64,000 nt of DNA from Sipunculus nudus (Eukaryota; Annelida; Sipuncula; Golfingiida; Sipunculidae), in assembly GCA_026874595.1 (NCBI GenBank), contig JAPPUL010000039.1, positions 1 to 64,000 on the forward strand. Direction: 5' to 3'. The stretch's first letter is position 1. Each line of letters opens with the position of its first letter. The position numbers and the translations under genes are program-made. The notes below the pieces were generated by a model. That model ran no database searches and was not told the origin of the DNA. It was given only the letters and a program-made list of their open reading frames with translations. Below are positions 36,224 to 51,100 of the stretch, one piece after another.

Positions 36224-39200
36224 AAAAAATCAAATATCAAACTGTTATAAACATGTATCAATATATTTAATAAAATCTCTTTTCATCCAATGAATTGCAT
36301 CTTATTTTTTTATAAATAAACCATGATATTCAATTACATCCAGTAATAAAAAATAAAAATAAAATGAATAAAAGTTTTTTTGTTTTTGTTTTTGTTTTTT
36401 TTTTGGGGGGGGGGGGGTGTTTGTGTTTTTTTTTTGCAGTAAAATCCAGGCTTCTCTTTGGATCCCGGCGGTGGGCGAGGGTACAATGGACACCACACAA
36501 CATTTGAAAGAACATTTTTTTCTGCTGTTATTGGATGACCAAGTCTCTATGAATTAAAAAAAAAATATTTTTTCCGTTATTCAAGATGACAGTGAAAATG
36601 ACCCTATTTTTTCAATCATTCACCACTCTTTTCGAGCGTTCATCGAATAAGAAAGAGCCCATCCCACCGCATTTCCTGCGAGGGTTCGTTTCTTCAGAGT
36701 CCAAACAATCCTACAGGGGCGGGGTTTAGTCCATCTCGTCTTAAATTTGTGTCCGGGGCACGGCAAACATTATGAAAGCGGACAAAAACTTTCATACGGC
36801 TGGTAAATGCGTTTATATGTAAACGCGGGGAATTCCCGGACAATTCACGGAGAGATTTTATATGCAATGATACTTTTAATTATACGTTAAAATCATTTAA
36901 AATCTACCACTATATTACTCTAAAGACATTTATTCACTGTTAAATTACCGAAATAATAACCAGCGCAAACAATGTGGGACTGCCACTAACAGCAATCTGG
37001 ATCACCAGCTAACATTGACTGACTACCGATCTTACATCAGACGAAAACGCTAAACACTATATATTTTTTCAACAGTTTACTGTGCAAACCGTAACAAAAC
37101 CATGCAGGATATCAAATTTACAGGTTCTTAAGGAAATATGATACAAAACATAAATTGTACCTTTGCTCACATTTAATAATATCATCATGATGAATTCTCC
37201 GCGAATTCTCCGGCTGTCCGCGTTATAGATGTATATGTATTTATTAATGACAAAAATTGACATACAATTTTATGGATACCCGTATAATTGCGGTTTTCTG
37301 GACCGTCCCAGCCCACAGGTAGGATAATATGGATTCCCGACAATATTCTAATGACCGTTCCCTGAGCTGGAACGGGCTAAGAAGGTCCCTGTCATTTTTT
37401 TAATTGTCAATTCCCAGGTTTTTCGGATAAAAAAATGGCCCAATCCTTCATTCAATCTCCAGCCTCTTCTGGCGTTCCGGGTTTAAAAAAGAGCCCGTCC
37501 CATGCCTATTTCAGCTAGGACTGCAAACTCTGGGGTCAAAACAACTCAACTACGGCTTGGGATTACTACCTTTCCTCTTAAATTTCCATCGCGCCCGTGT
37601 CAAGTGTACCGTTTTATTCACAAACGTGCGGCAGGCGCCAAAAAATTTGACAGCACCCCTCTCTCAAGCCAGAATATATTTTTATATATCAAGTCCTAAC
37701 CCACCACGGAACTAGGGCCTCAAAGTTTTTTATCTTATTACTTACCACTTCAGACTCCTTAAAAGTCTCTCCTTTTTTAACCAAAGATTCCAATTTTTAA
37801 AATATATTAAATTTCACATTACAGATAACCTACACCAAGGGGACATTACAGTTAATCCGTGATGGGCAGGACTTCTTGGAATTTTATAATTCCCGGACGC
37901 AGGCTGACCGACTGCCTTTTTTCTTCAAGGACAGCCCTAATTTAAGCCATCATCAGACTTGAAGATGTCCTCAGGCCGACCTATTTGTCCAGGAATGAAA
38001 GGTCACGTCTCCCTTACCCAGAGGTTGGGTCTCTGTCTAACACGAACGCGGCTTCGCTTGCATTTCGGCATTCTGGACGTTCAACTCTTCAAGTTTCATT
38101 TTCAGTGCTTTTCTTATTTCCAGCACTCAAGAATAGGAGAACTGCCAAGGATTCAGTTGGACTTCCTTTATTTTTATTTCTGTCCAAAAATGGATTATCC
38201 TGTATAGGATGGCTACTAATAACAACACTATTAATGTCTCTCTATCCGTCTGTCTGTCTGTCTGTCTCTCTGTCTGTCTCTCTGTCTACTCCTCTTTGAC
38301 TTTTGAAAATCAGCAAGACCTTATTCATATGTGCTACTGTTTTCCCCATGATAGAGGTTTTTCATTTGATCAGATCCAAATGTTCCCTGTCTGTCTGCCT
38401 AGTAACTGTCCATCTATTTCGCTGTCTTATTTCCGGTCACTTCCGGCAAGCGTTCGACCTCAGGTCGTCTAGTCTGTTTGTCTGTCTGTTTGTTTGTTTG
38501 TCACCACTCTCCTGGCCACAATTTTGCCACAATAACCTTGAAACTTACAAGGATGTTCGAAAACATAATTTCTAGGTGCCCTATTGTTTTTGGTTAAAAT
38601 AGGTCAAAGGTCAAGGTCAAGGTCGTCAAAACTTCTCAAAACGTTTTTTTCTTCATATCTTTGTGACTATTAGTCGTATCTACTTCAACAATAGCTCATT
38701 TTAATCGTCATTCCAAGGCCTGTCATCTGGTGTGTAGCTGACTCAAATTTGCCGTAACCATGGTTAAAAAATTTTTGGGGAAAAGTCATGATATTCGAAA
38801 ATAAGGGATCTTATTTTTCTAACTTTGTCAGTTTTGAAGCTAGAGTGATCTAGTTTTTTGCATCAGGTAGCATTCAACTAATACTACAAGATTGTTTTAC
38901 AAGTCTCGCAGTATCTCGTAAAATATCTCGTGAATAGAGATATTTCGAGATTTCATTCATCTTGCGCCAAAGGCCACATTATTGCAGGAATCTTTTTTGA
39001 AACTGACATATTATAAGTCCTACACCAGTATCTCGAAATTGTTTTTTCATTTTTTGAATATGGCACCTAGGGGGCGCTGCACACAACCCCCACACAGATA
39101 TCATTACATTAGCCATATCTCTAAAACCCAAAGCCTCAATTACATAAACTATAGCTTATTTTTTCCCTCTGAGTCTTCTCCATAAACTGATAATGTCATC

Positions 39201-42200
39201 TGGTCTCAATGTTGTGTCACTTTGTCATTGTGTCCGTCTGTTTGTCAGTTGTCCTCAATTTCGACTGCTTGCTCTTGCGTCTCACATATAGCATTCTACA
39301 GGCCACAGTTTTGAAAGAATCCTTTTGAAACTATTACATCTTAAGTCTTACACTAATATCTCGAAACCAATTTTTCATTTTCTGGATATGGCCGCTAGGG
39401 GGCGCTGAACTCGAACCTCTCCCAACATATCATGCTTTGGCAATATCTCCAAAACTATAAACCTCAGTTACATAGACTGTAGCTTTTTCTTCCGTTGAGT
39501 CGTCTCCATAATCTGGAGTAGTCATCTGGACTCAATCTTGAGTCACTTTGTCAGTGTGTCCGTCTGTTTGTCAGTTGTCCTCAAATTCGCCTTCTTGCTG
39601 GTTCTTGTTTGTTTGTCACCACCCTCCTGGCTACAATTTTGCCACAAAAACCTTGAAACTTACAGGGATGATGAAAAAGATAATTTCTAGTTGCCCTATT
39701 GTTTTTGGTTAATATAGGTGAAAGGTCAAGGTCAAGGTCGTCAAAACTTCTTAAAACGGTCTTTTCTCCATATCTGTGTGACTTTCAGTCGTATCTACTT
39801 CAACAATAGCTCATTTTAATCGTCGTTCCAAGGCCTGTCATCTGGTGTGTAGCTGACTCAAATTTGCCGTAACCATGGTTACAAATTTTGGGGGAAAAGT
39901 CAGGATATTCGAAAATAAGGGATCTTATTTTTCTAACTTTGTCAGTTTTAAAGCTAGAGTGATCTAGTTTTTTGCATCAGGTAGCATTTAACTAGTACTA
40001 CAAGATTTTATTAAAGTCTTGCAGTATCTCGTAAAATGTCTCGTGAATAGAGATATTTCGAGATTTCATTCATCTTGCGCCAAAGGCCACATTATTGCAG
40101 CAATCCTTTTGAAACTGACATATTATAAGTCCTACACTAGTATCTCGAAATTGTTTTTTTCATTTTTTTAATATGGCTGTTAGGGGGCGCTGCAAACGAC
40201 CCTCACACACATATCATTACATTGGCCATATCTCTAAAACCCAAAGCCTCATTTACATAAACTATAGCTTATTTTTTTCCTCTGAGTCATCTCCATAAAC
40301 TGATAATGTCATCTTGTCTCAATCTTGTGTCACTTTGTCAGTGTGTCCGTCTGTTTGTCAGTTGTCCTTAATTTCGACTGCTTGCTCTTGCGTCTCACAT
40401 ATAGCATTCTACAGGCCACAGTTTTGAAAGAATACTTTTGAAACTATTACATCTTAAGTCTTACACTAATATCTCGAAACCAATTTTTCATTTTCTGGAT
40501 ATGGCCGCTAGGGGGCGCTGAACTCGAACCTCTCCCAACATATCATGCTTTGGCAATATCTCCAAAACTATAAACCTCAGTTACATAGACTGTAGCTTTT
40601 TTCTTCCGTTGAGTCGTCTCCATAATCTGGAGTAGTCATCTGGACTCAATCTTGAGTCACTTTGTCAGTGTGTCCGTCTGTTTGTCAGTTGTCCTCAAAT
40701 TCGCCTGCTTGTTGGCTCTTGCGTCTCACATATAGCATTCTGTAGGCCACAGTTTTGACGGAATCCTTTTGAAACTATTACATCTTATGTCTTACACTAA
40801 TATCTAGAAATAAATTTTTCATTTTCGGATATGGCCACTAGTGGGCGCTGCACATGACTCTCACACACATACCATTGTATTGGCCATAACTCTACACCCA
40901 AAGTCTCAGTTACATAAGCTATAGCTTATTTTCTTCCTTTAAGTCTTCTCCATAACCTGATTAAGGCATCTGGTTTCAATCTTCTGTCACTTTGTCAGTG
41001 TGTCCATCTGTTTGTCCGTTATCCTCAAAGTCGCCTGCTTGCTGGTTCTTACGCCTTACATAGAGCATTCTACAGGCCACAGCTTTGACGGAATCCTTTT
41101 GAAACTGAGACATCTCATGTCATACACTAATAATACGAAACGCATTTGTCGTCTTCGGAATATGTCTGCTAGAGGGCGCTACAGTCGAGCCTCCCAAGTA
41201 TATCATTAATTCGCCATACCTCGTAAACTATAAATCTAAATTACATAAATTATAACTCATTTTCTTCCTTTGAATCTTCTCAATCACTAGGTTATGTCAT
41301 CTGGTGTCAATTTTGTCTCACAAAGTCAGTATGTCTGTCTGTTCGTCTTTTGTTGTCAGCTTTGTCTGCTTGCCTGTTCTTTTGTCTCATATGTCATTCT
41401 ACGGGCCACATATTCTCAGCAATGTCTCTGAGAGTCATTCCATTAATAGAAAACCGACAATATGTTCTGTCTGTCCGTCTGTGTTTCACTTCCGAATTCC
41501 GGCAAGCGTTCGACCTATGGTCGTCTAGTTTGTTTGTTTGTCTGTCTGTTTGTCTGTATGTACACGCGCTAGAGGCCACAGTTTTTAAGCAATCGCTCTG
41601 AAACTTATACATAAACTGTAAGATCTGTTCTCCTCGGAGCCTATTGTTTTTGGTGGTGATCGGTCAAAGGTCAAGGTCAGGGTCACCAAAAAACCTAAAA
41701 TCTTTATTTTCTTCATATCTTCGTCAATAATAATCGTAGCCGCATAATCTGTAGCTCATTTTATTCCTCACTATGTTAGCTTTCCAAGTGCTGGCAAATT
41801 TTTCTGGTCAATTGTTACCATGGTAACGTATTTTGGGGGGAAAATCAGAAAATTCGAAAATTTCACTCCAAATTTCTCATTTTTTAAGTTAGGGAGGTCT
41901 AGTTTTTTGCATTGTGTAGCATTTAATATGCTCTATGGAAAATTAACGGAAGTCTCGCAAAATCTCGTGCCATTTGTCGTCAAATGAGACTTTTCAAGAT
42001 TTCATTAAATACGATTTACAGGTGGCAGTTTTACAGCTAAGGTTCTGAAAGTGACATATTTTCTGTTGTTCTGTATTATCTCGAACTTGTTTTTTCATTT
42101 TTCGGAAATAGCCACCAGGGGGCGTGGTACTGGAAACACTGCAACTTAGCATTTTTCTGCAATACCAAAAAAAATATTAAACGTGGCACAATGTTTACTG

Positions 42201-44639
42201 TCTTATCTGAAACTAGGATCGTCGGCTTATTCCTGCGTACATGTAGCTTTGCGCTGCTGTTACCATGGTAACCAAATTTTGGGGTAAAACTTGGCAATCT
42301 GAAAATAATAAGTTTTTTGCTTCTATCTCTGTTAATATTTATACTACAAGTGTCTAGTTTTCTGCATGAGGTAGCATTCCCTTGCCACTAATGCAGTTAA
42401 TTGCAAGTCTCGTAGAATCTCGCTCTGTTTTCCGTCAAACGAGAAATTACGAGATTTCACAGAAATGCATATAACTTGGTCACCTTTTCGGCTAAAGAGG
42501 AGCAGTTTTCAGCATTTTGTTGCGTTTTGGGAGCTTAACAAGATAATAACTTATATCTCGCCACATCTCGTACCATCTCCCGCCAAACGAGAATATTCGA
42601 GAATTCGAACAAATGTCTTTATCTCTGTCATTTGAATGCCAGAGATTTTATTTTTCTATTGTTCAAGATTCACTTGACTAGTTTGAAGTGACAAAATTGA
42701 ATATCTCGTCATATCTCGCATCATTTCTTGTCAAACGAGAACATGGGACCATTCAAAGATACGCCTTGAATTCTGTTATTTTAATGCTGAAGACCTTTAG
42801 TTTTCAGCATTCGATAGCGTCTAACACTCTCGGTCACATTATGTGTTTATATTGTAAGTTTCGTCAAATCTGGGATCGTTTTTTCTTCAAATAAAAAAGT
42901 ACATCCTATTGCCGTGACCATAAGTGGCGGCAGTATGTGATAGTAAATGTCGGCAGGGGCATTACACTTGACAGTTGGAGCCGTGTTCTATGGGTGTGCG
43001 ATGGCCCATGAAGAAGACTTCTATTGTGTTGTTTTCGTCTTCCTTTGATTGCTGCTTCGTAAGCTTCACAGACCAGCGCCAACCACCTGGTTGCCATGTG
43101 TCCTCAATGTAAACAACCTTTGCTGTTTTCCTTTCCCTAAGATATGTATGGTAGCCTGTTCACTTGTCCTTAGATTGTTTATTGTTGGTGTATTGAAGTA
43201 AAATAAAATGCCAGGTTTTCCTGCATATTGATTGTAAATTGAATAAAATCATACAAGAACCAACCAATGTTCTATGACCACTATTTCAGATTTGAGATCA
43301 GAACAATTGATTTCTGCATAAACCACTATGACCAGATTTGATCAACTTTAAAGTGGTCTATATTTTTTTCTGAAGAAGTTGAGCTATATGCTTGGAGATG
43401 CCAGCCAGTGGGTGTGAATGGATTGCAATGAAACCCAAGCCAGGTGTTTGTGAAGAGTCTGGTGGAGATGAAGGGGGCCAAAACCTATTTGACTGTGTAT
43501 AAGCATAAACTGGCCTGAAATCAGGTTTCTGGGGGCATGAAATTTTTGTTTGTGGGAACAGGGTAATATTTTCTTGTTTCCCTGTATATACACACTAAAC
43601 TGGGCCTAATGACACCAAAACCAGGTTTGTGGGACCATCAGTACAGATTTGAGGGGGGAAAATGGATTTTATCTGTATATCACTATGTTCACTGTGTCCA
43701 GATTTGGAAATTCAAACTGGTCCTAATTTTTTTTCTGATGGAGTTGAGCCAAATGCTTTGAGATACCAGCCAGTGGGTGTAAATGGATTGCAATGATACC
43801 CAAACCAGGAGTGTGTGTTGAGTTTTGTGGAGATGAGGGGGGCCAGAACCTATCTGACTGTGTATAAGCATAAACTGGCCTGAAATCAGGTTTCTGGGGG
43901 CTTGAAATTCTTGTTTGTGTCAACAGGGTAATATTATCTTGTTTCCCTTTATATACACCTTGAATTGGGCCTAATGACACCTAAACCATGCTTTAGGGAC
44001 CATCATTACAGATTTGAGGTAAATAAAATGGATTTTCCCTGTATATCACTATGTTCACTGTGTCCAGATTTGGGAATTCAAACTGGCCCTAATTTTTTTT
44101 CTGAGGGAGTTGAGCCAAATGCTTGGTGATGCCAGCCAGTGGGTGTAAATGGATTGCAATGATACCCAAACCAGGAGTGTGTGTTGAGTTTTGTGGATAT
44201 GAAGGGGGCCAGAACCTATTTGACTGTGTATAAGCATAAACTGGCCTGAAATCAGGTTTCTGGGGGCATGAAATTTTTGTTTGTGGGAACAGGGTAATAT
44301 TTTCTTGTTTCCCTGTATATACACCCTAAACTGGGCCTAATGACACCAAAACCAGGTTTGTGGGACCATCAGTACAGATTTGAGGGGGGAAAATGGATTT
44401 TCTCTGTATATCACTATGTTCACTGTGTCCAGATTTGGAAATTCAAACTGGCCCTAATTTTTTTTCTGAGGGAGTTGAGCCAAATGCTTGGTGATGCCAG
44501 CCAGTGGGTGTAAATGGATTGCTATGATACCCAAACCAGGAGTGTGTGTTGAGTTTTGTGGGGATGAGGGGGGCCAGAACCTATTTGACTGTGTATAAGC
44601 ATAAACTGGCCTGAAATCAGGTTTCTGGGGGCATGAAAT
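35712..44639 (+). repeat. Macrosatellite unit, copy 5 (8928 bp)
   Basis: Fifth copy. Blocks: S end 35712-36223, U 36224-38445, R 38446-42861, V 42862-43270, S start 43271-44639. G run 13 (36405-36417), T run 10 (36426-36435). Private substitution G at 42768 (T elsewhere). It has the G allele at the site homologous to 4902, like copy 3. Confidence 0.98.
38446..42861 (+). repeat. Block R, copy 5
   Basis: Collinear with 2736-7150. CTCF-like 19-mers start at 39061, 39389, 40174, 40502, 40832, 41163 and 42109. Private G at 42768. Confidence 0.85.
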
Positions 44640-45151
44640 TTTTGTTTGTGGGAACAGGGTAATATTATCTTGTTTCCCTGTATATACACACTAAACTGGG
44701 CCTAATGACACCAAAACCAGGTTTGTGGGACCATCAGTACAGATTTGAGGGGAAAAAATGGATTTTTTCTGTATATCACTATGTCCACTGTGTCCAGATT
44801 TGGAAATTCAAACTGGCCCTAATTTTTTTTCTGAGGGATTTGAACCAAATGCTTTGAGATTCCAGCCAGTGGGTGTAAATGGATTGCAATGATAGCCAAA
44901 CCAGGTGTGTGTGATGAGTCTGGTGGAGATGAGGTGGTCCAAAACACTATTTGCCTGTGTATAATAAGCCATATACTGTCCTCAGCTGAAATCAGCTTTC
45001 TGGGGGCTTGAAATGTTTGCTGGTGGGAACAAGGTAATATTATCTTGTTATCATGGATATACACCCTAAAATGGGTCTAAGAACACCAAATACATGCATG
45101 TTGGACCATGAGTACAGATTTGAGGTAACAAATTGTCTGTCTATAAATTAA
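43271..45151 (+). repeat. Nested 365-bp satellite (block S)
   Basis: Same five-monomer array at the copy 5/6 junction. Confidence 0.95.
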
Positions 45152-48100
45152 AAAAAATCAAATATCAAACTGTTATAAACATGTATCAATATATTTAATA
45201 AAATCTCTTTTCATCCAATGAATTGCATCTTATTTTTTTATAAATAAACCATGATATTCAATTACATCCAGTAATAAAAAATAAAAATAAAATGAATAAA
45301 AGTTTTTTTGTTTTTGTTTTTGTTTTTTTTTTGGGGGGGGGGGGGTGTTTGTGTTTTTTTTTTTGCAGTAAAATCCAGGCTTCTCTTTGGATCCCGGCGG
45401 TGGGCGAGGGTACAATGGACACCACACAACATTTGAAAGAACATTTTTTTCTGCTGTTATTGGATGACCAAGTCTCTATGAATTAAAAAAAAAATATTTT
45501 TTCCGTTATTCAAGATGACAGTGAAAATGACCCTATTTTTTCAATCATTCACCACTCTTTTCGAGCGTTCATCGAATAAGAAAGAGCCCATCCCACCGCA
45601 TTTCCTGCGAGGGTTCGTTTCTTCAGAGTCCAAACAATCCTACAGGGGCGGGGTTTAGTCCATCTCGTCTTAAATTTGTGTCCGGGGCACGGCAAACATT
45701 ATGAAAGCGGACAAAAACTTTCATACGGCTGGTAAATGCGTTTATATGTAAACGCGGGGAATTCCCGGACAATTCACGGAGAGATTTTATATGCAATGAT
45801 ACTTTTAATTATACGTTAAAATCATTTAAAATCTACCACTATATTACTCTAAAGACATTTATTCACTGTTAAATTACCGAAATAATAACCAGCGCAAACA
45901 ATGTGGGACTGCCACTAACAGCAATCTGGATCACCAGCTAACATTGACTGACTACCGATCTTACATCAGACGAAAACGCTAAACACTATATATTTTTTCA
46001 ACAGTTTACTGTGCAAACCGTAACAAAACCATGCAGGATATCAAATTTACAGGTTCTTAAGGAAATATGATACAAAACATAAATTGTACCTTTGCTCACA
46101 TTTAATAATATCATCATGATGAATTCTCCGCGAATTCTCCGGCTGTCCGCGTTATAGATGTATATGTATTTATTAATGACAAAAATTGACATACAATTTT
46201 ATGGATACCCGTATAATTGCGGTTTTCTGGACCGTCCCAGCCCACAGGTAGGATAATATGGATTCCCGACAATATTCTAATGACCGTTCCCTGAGCTGGA
46301 ACGGGCTAAGAAGGTCCCTGTCATTTTTTTAATTGTCAATTCCCAGGTTTTTCGGATAAAAAAATGGCCCAATCCTTCATTCAATCTCCAGCCTCTTCTG
46401 GCGTTCCGGGTTTAAAAAAGAGCCCGTCCCATGCCTATTTCAGCTAGGACTGCAAACTCTGGGGTCAAAACAACTCAACTACGGCTTGGGATTACTACCT
46501 TTCCTCTTAAATTTCCATCGCGCCCGTGTCAAGTGTACCGTTTTATTCACAAACGTGCGGCAGGCGCCAAAAAATTTGACAGCACCCCTCTCTCAAGCCA
46601 GAATATATTTTTATATATCAAGTCCTAACCCACCACGGAACTAGGGCCTCAAAGTTTTTTATCTTATTACTTACCACTTCAGACTCCTTAAAAGTCTCTC
46701 CTTTTTTAACCAAAGATTCCAATTTTTAAAATATATTAAATTTCACATTACAGATAACCTACACCAAGGGGACATTACAGTTAATCCGTGATGGGCAGGA
46801 CTTCTTGGAATTTTATAATTCCCGGACGCAGGCTGACCGACTGCCTTTTTTCTTCAAGGACAGCCCTAATTTAAGCCATCATCAGACTTGAAGATGTCCT
46901 CAGGCCGACCTATTTGTCCAGGAATGAAAGGTCACGTCTCCCTTACCCAGAGGTTGGGTCTCTGTCTAACACGAACGCGGCTTCGCTTGCATTTCGGCAT
47001 TCTGGACGTTCAACTCTTCAAGTTTCATTTTCAGTGCTTTTCTTATTTCCAGCACTCAAGAATAGGAGAACTGCCAAGGATTCAGTTGGACTTCCTTTAT
47101 TTTTATTTCTGTCCAAAAATGGATTATCCTGTATAGGATGGCTACTAATAACAACACTATTAATGTCTCTCTATCCGTCTGTCTGTCTGTCTGTCTCTCT
47201 GTCTGTCTCTCTGTCTACTCCTCTTTGACTTTTGAAAATCAGCAAGACCTTATTCATATGTGCTACTGTTTTCCCCATGATAGAGGTTTTTCATTTGATC
47301 AGATCCAAATGTTCCCTGTCTGTCTGCCTAGTAACTGTCCATCTATTTCGCTGTCTTATTTCCGGTCACTTCCGGCAAGCGTTCGACCTCAGGTCGTCTA
47401 GTCTGTTTGTCTGTCTGTTTGTTTGTTTGTCACCACTCTCCTGGCCACAATTTTGCCACAATAACCTTGAAACTTACAAGGATGTTCGAAAACATAATTT
47501 CTAGGTGCCCTATTGTTTTTGGTTAAAATAGGTCAAAGGTCAAGGTCAAGGTCGTCAAAACTTCTCAAAACGTTTTTTTCTTCATATCTTTGTGACTATT
47601 AGTCGTATCTACTTCAACAATAGCTCATTTTAATCGTCATTCCAAGGCCTGTCATCTGGTGTGTAGCTGACTCAAATTTGCCGTAACCATGGTTAAAAAA
47701 TTTTTGGGGAAAAGTCATGATATTCGAAAATAAGGGATCTTATTTTTCTAACTTTGTCAGTTTTGAAGCTAGAGTGATCTAGTTTTTTGCATCAGGTAGC
47801 ATTCAACTAATACTACAAGATTGTTTTACAAGTCTCGCAGTATCTCGTAAAATATCTCGTGAATAGAGATATTTCGAGATTTCATTCATCTTGCGCCAAA
47901 GGCCACATTATTGCAGGAATCTTTTTTGAAACTGACATATTATAAGTCCTACACCAGTATCTCGAAATTGTTTTTTCATTTTTTGAATATGGCACCTAGG
48001 GGGCGCTGCACACAACCCCCACACAGATATCATTACATTAGCCATATCTCTAAAACCCAAAGCCTCAATTACATAAACTATAGCTTATTTTTTCCCTCTG

Positions 48101-51100
48101 AGTCTTCTCCATAAACTGATAATGTCATCTGGTCTCAATGTTGTGTCACTTTGTCATTGTGTCCGTCTGTTTGTCAGTTGTCCTCAATTTCGACTGCTTG
48201 CTCTTGCGTCTCACATATAGCATTCTACAGGCCACAGTTTTGAAAGAATCCTTTTGAAACTATTACATCTTAAGTCTTACACTAATATCTCGAAACCAAT
48301 TTTTCATTTTCTGGATATGGCCGCTAGGGGGCGCTGAACTCGAACCTCTCCCAACATATCATGCTTTGGCAATATCTCCAAAACTATAAACCTCAGTTAC
48401 ATAGACTGTAGCTTTTTCTTCCGTTGAGTCGTCTCCATAATCTGGAGTAGTCATCTGGACTCAATCTTGAGTCACTTTGTCAGTGTGTCCGTCTGTTTGT
48501 CAGTTGTCCTCAAATTCGCCTTCTTGCTGGTTCTTGTTTGTTTGTCACCACCCTCCTGGCTACAATTTTGCCACAAAAACCTTGAAACTTACAGGGATGA
48601 TGAAAAAGATAATTTCTAGTTGCCCTATTGTTTTTGGTTAATATAGGTGAAAGGTCAAGGTCAAGGTCGTCAAAACTTCTTAAAACGGTCTTTTCTCCAT
48701 ATCTGTGTGACTTTCAGTCGTATCTACTTCAACAATAGCTCATTTTAATCGTCGTTCCAAGGCCTGTCATCTGGTGTGTAGCTGACTCAAATTTGCCGTA
48801 ACCATGGTTACAAATTTTGGGGGAAAAGTCAGGATATTCGAAAATAAGGGATCTTATTTTTCTAACTTTGTCAGTTTTAAAGCTAGAGTGATCTAGTTTT
48901 TTGCATCAGGTAGCATTTAACTAGTACTACAAGATTTTATTAAAGTCTTGCAGTATCTCGTAAAATGTCTCGTGAATAGAGATATTTCGAGATTTCATTC
49001 ATCTTGCGCCAAAGGCCACATTATTGCAGCAATCCTTTTGAAACTGACATATTATAAGTCCTACACTAGTATCTCGAAATTGTTTTTTTCATTTTTTTAA
49101 TATGGCTGTTAGGGGGCGCTGCAAACGACCCTCACACACATATCATTACATTGGCCATATCTCTAAAACCCAAAGCCTCATTTACATAAACTATAGCTTA
49201 TTTTTTTCCTCTGAGTCATCTCCATAAACTGATAATGTCATCTTGTCTCAATCTTGTGTCACTTTGTCAGTGTGTCCGTCTGTTTGTCAGTTGTCCTTAA
49301 TTTCGACTGCTTGCTCTTGCGTCTCACATATAGCATTCTACAGGCCACAGTTTTGAAAGAATACTTTTGAAACTATTACATCTTAAGTCTTACACTAATA
49401 TCTCGAAACCAATTTTTCATTTTCTGGATATGGCCGCTAGGGGGCGCTGAACTCGAACCTCTCCCAACATATCATGCTTTGGCAATATCTCCAAAACTAT
49501 AAACCTCAGTTACATAGACTGTAGCTTTTTTCTTCCGTTGATTCGTCTCCATAATCTGGAGTAGTCATCTGGACTCAATCTTGAGTCACTTTGTCAGTGT
49601 GTCCGTCTGTTTGTCAGTTGTCCTCAAATTCGCCTGCTTGTTGGCTCTTGCGTCTCACATATAGCATTCTGTAGGCCACAGTTTTGACGGAATCCTTTTG
49701 AAACTATTACATCTTATGTCTTACACTAATATCTAGAAATAAATTTTTCATTTTCGGATATGGCCACTAGTGGGCGCTGCACATGACTCTCACACACATA
49801 CCATTGTATTGGCCATAACTCTACACCCAAAGTCTCAGTTACATAAGCTATAGCTTATTTTCTTCCTTTAAGTCTTCTCCATAACCTGATTAAGGCATCT
49901 GGTTTCAATCTTCTGTCACTTTGTCAGTGTGTCCATCTGTTTGTCCGTTATCCTCAAAGTCGCCTGCTTGCTGGTTCTTACGCCTTACATAGAGCATTCT
50001 ACAGGCCACAGCTTTGACGGAATCCTTTTGAAACTGAGACATCTCATGTCATACACTAATAATACGAAACGCATTTGTCGTCTTCGGAATATGTCTGCTA
50101 GAGGGCGCTACAGTCGAGCCTCCCAAGTATATCATTAATTCGCCATACCTCGTAAACTATAAATCTAAATTACATAAATTATAACTCATTTTCTTCCTTT
50201 GAATCTTCTCAATCACTAGGTTATGTCATCTGGTGTCAATTTTGTCTCACAAAGTCAGTATGTCTGTCTGTTCGTCTTTTGTTGTCAGCTTTGTCTGCTT
50301 GCCTGTTCTTTTGTCTCATATGTCATTCTACGGGCCACATATTCTCAGCAATGTCTCTGAGAGTCATTCCATTAATAGAAAACCGACAATATGTTCTGTC
50401 TGTCCGTCTGTGTTTCACTTCCGAATTCCGGCAAGCGTTCGACCTATGGTCGTCTAGTTTGTTTGTTTGTCTGTCTGTTTGTCTGTATGTACACGCGCTA
50501 GAGGCCACAGTTTTTAAGCAATCGCTCTGAAACTTATACATAAACTGTAAGATCTGTTCTCCTCGGAGCCTATTGTTTTTGGTGGTGATCGGTCAAAGGT
50601 CAAGGTCAGGGTCACCAAAAAACCTAAAATCTTTATTTTCTTCATATCTTCGTCAATAATAATCGTAGCCGCATAATCTGTAGCTCATTTTATTCCTCAC
50701 TATGTTAGCTTTCCAAGTGCTGGCAAATTTTTCTGGTCAATTGTTACCATGGTAACGTATTTTGGGGGGAAAATCAGAAAATTCGAAAATTTCACTCCAA
50801 ATTTCTCATTTTTTAAGTTAGGGAGGTCTAGTTTTTTGCATTGTGTAGCATTTAATATGCTCTATGGAAAATTAACGGAAGTCTCGCAAAATCTCGTGCC
50901 ATTTGTCGTCAAATGAGACTTTTCAAGATTTCATTAAATACGATTTACAGGTGGCAGTTTTACAGCTAAGGTTCTGAAAGTGACATATTTTCTGTTGTTC
51001 TGTATTATCTCGAACTTGTTTTTTCATTTTTCGGAAATAGCCACCAGGGGGCGTGGTACTGGAAACACTGCAACTTAGCATTTTTCTGCAATACCAAAAA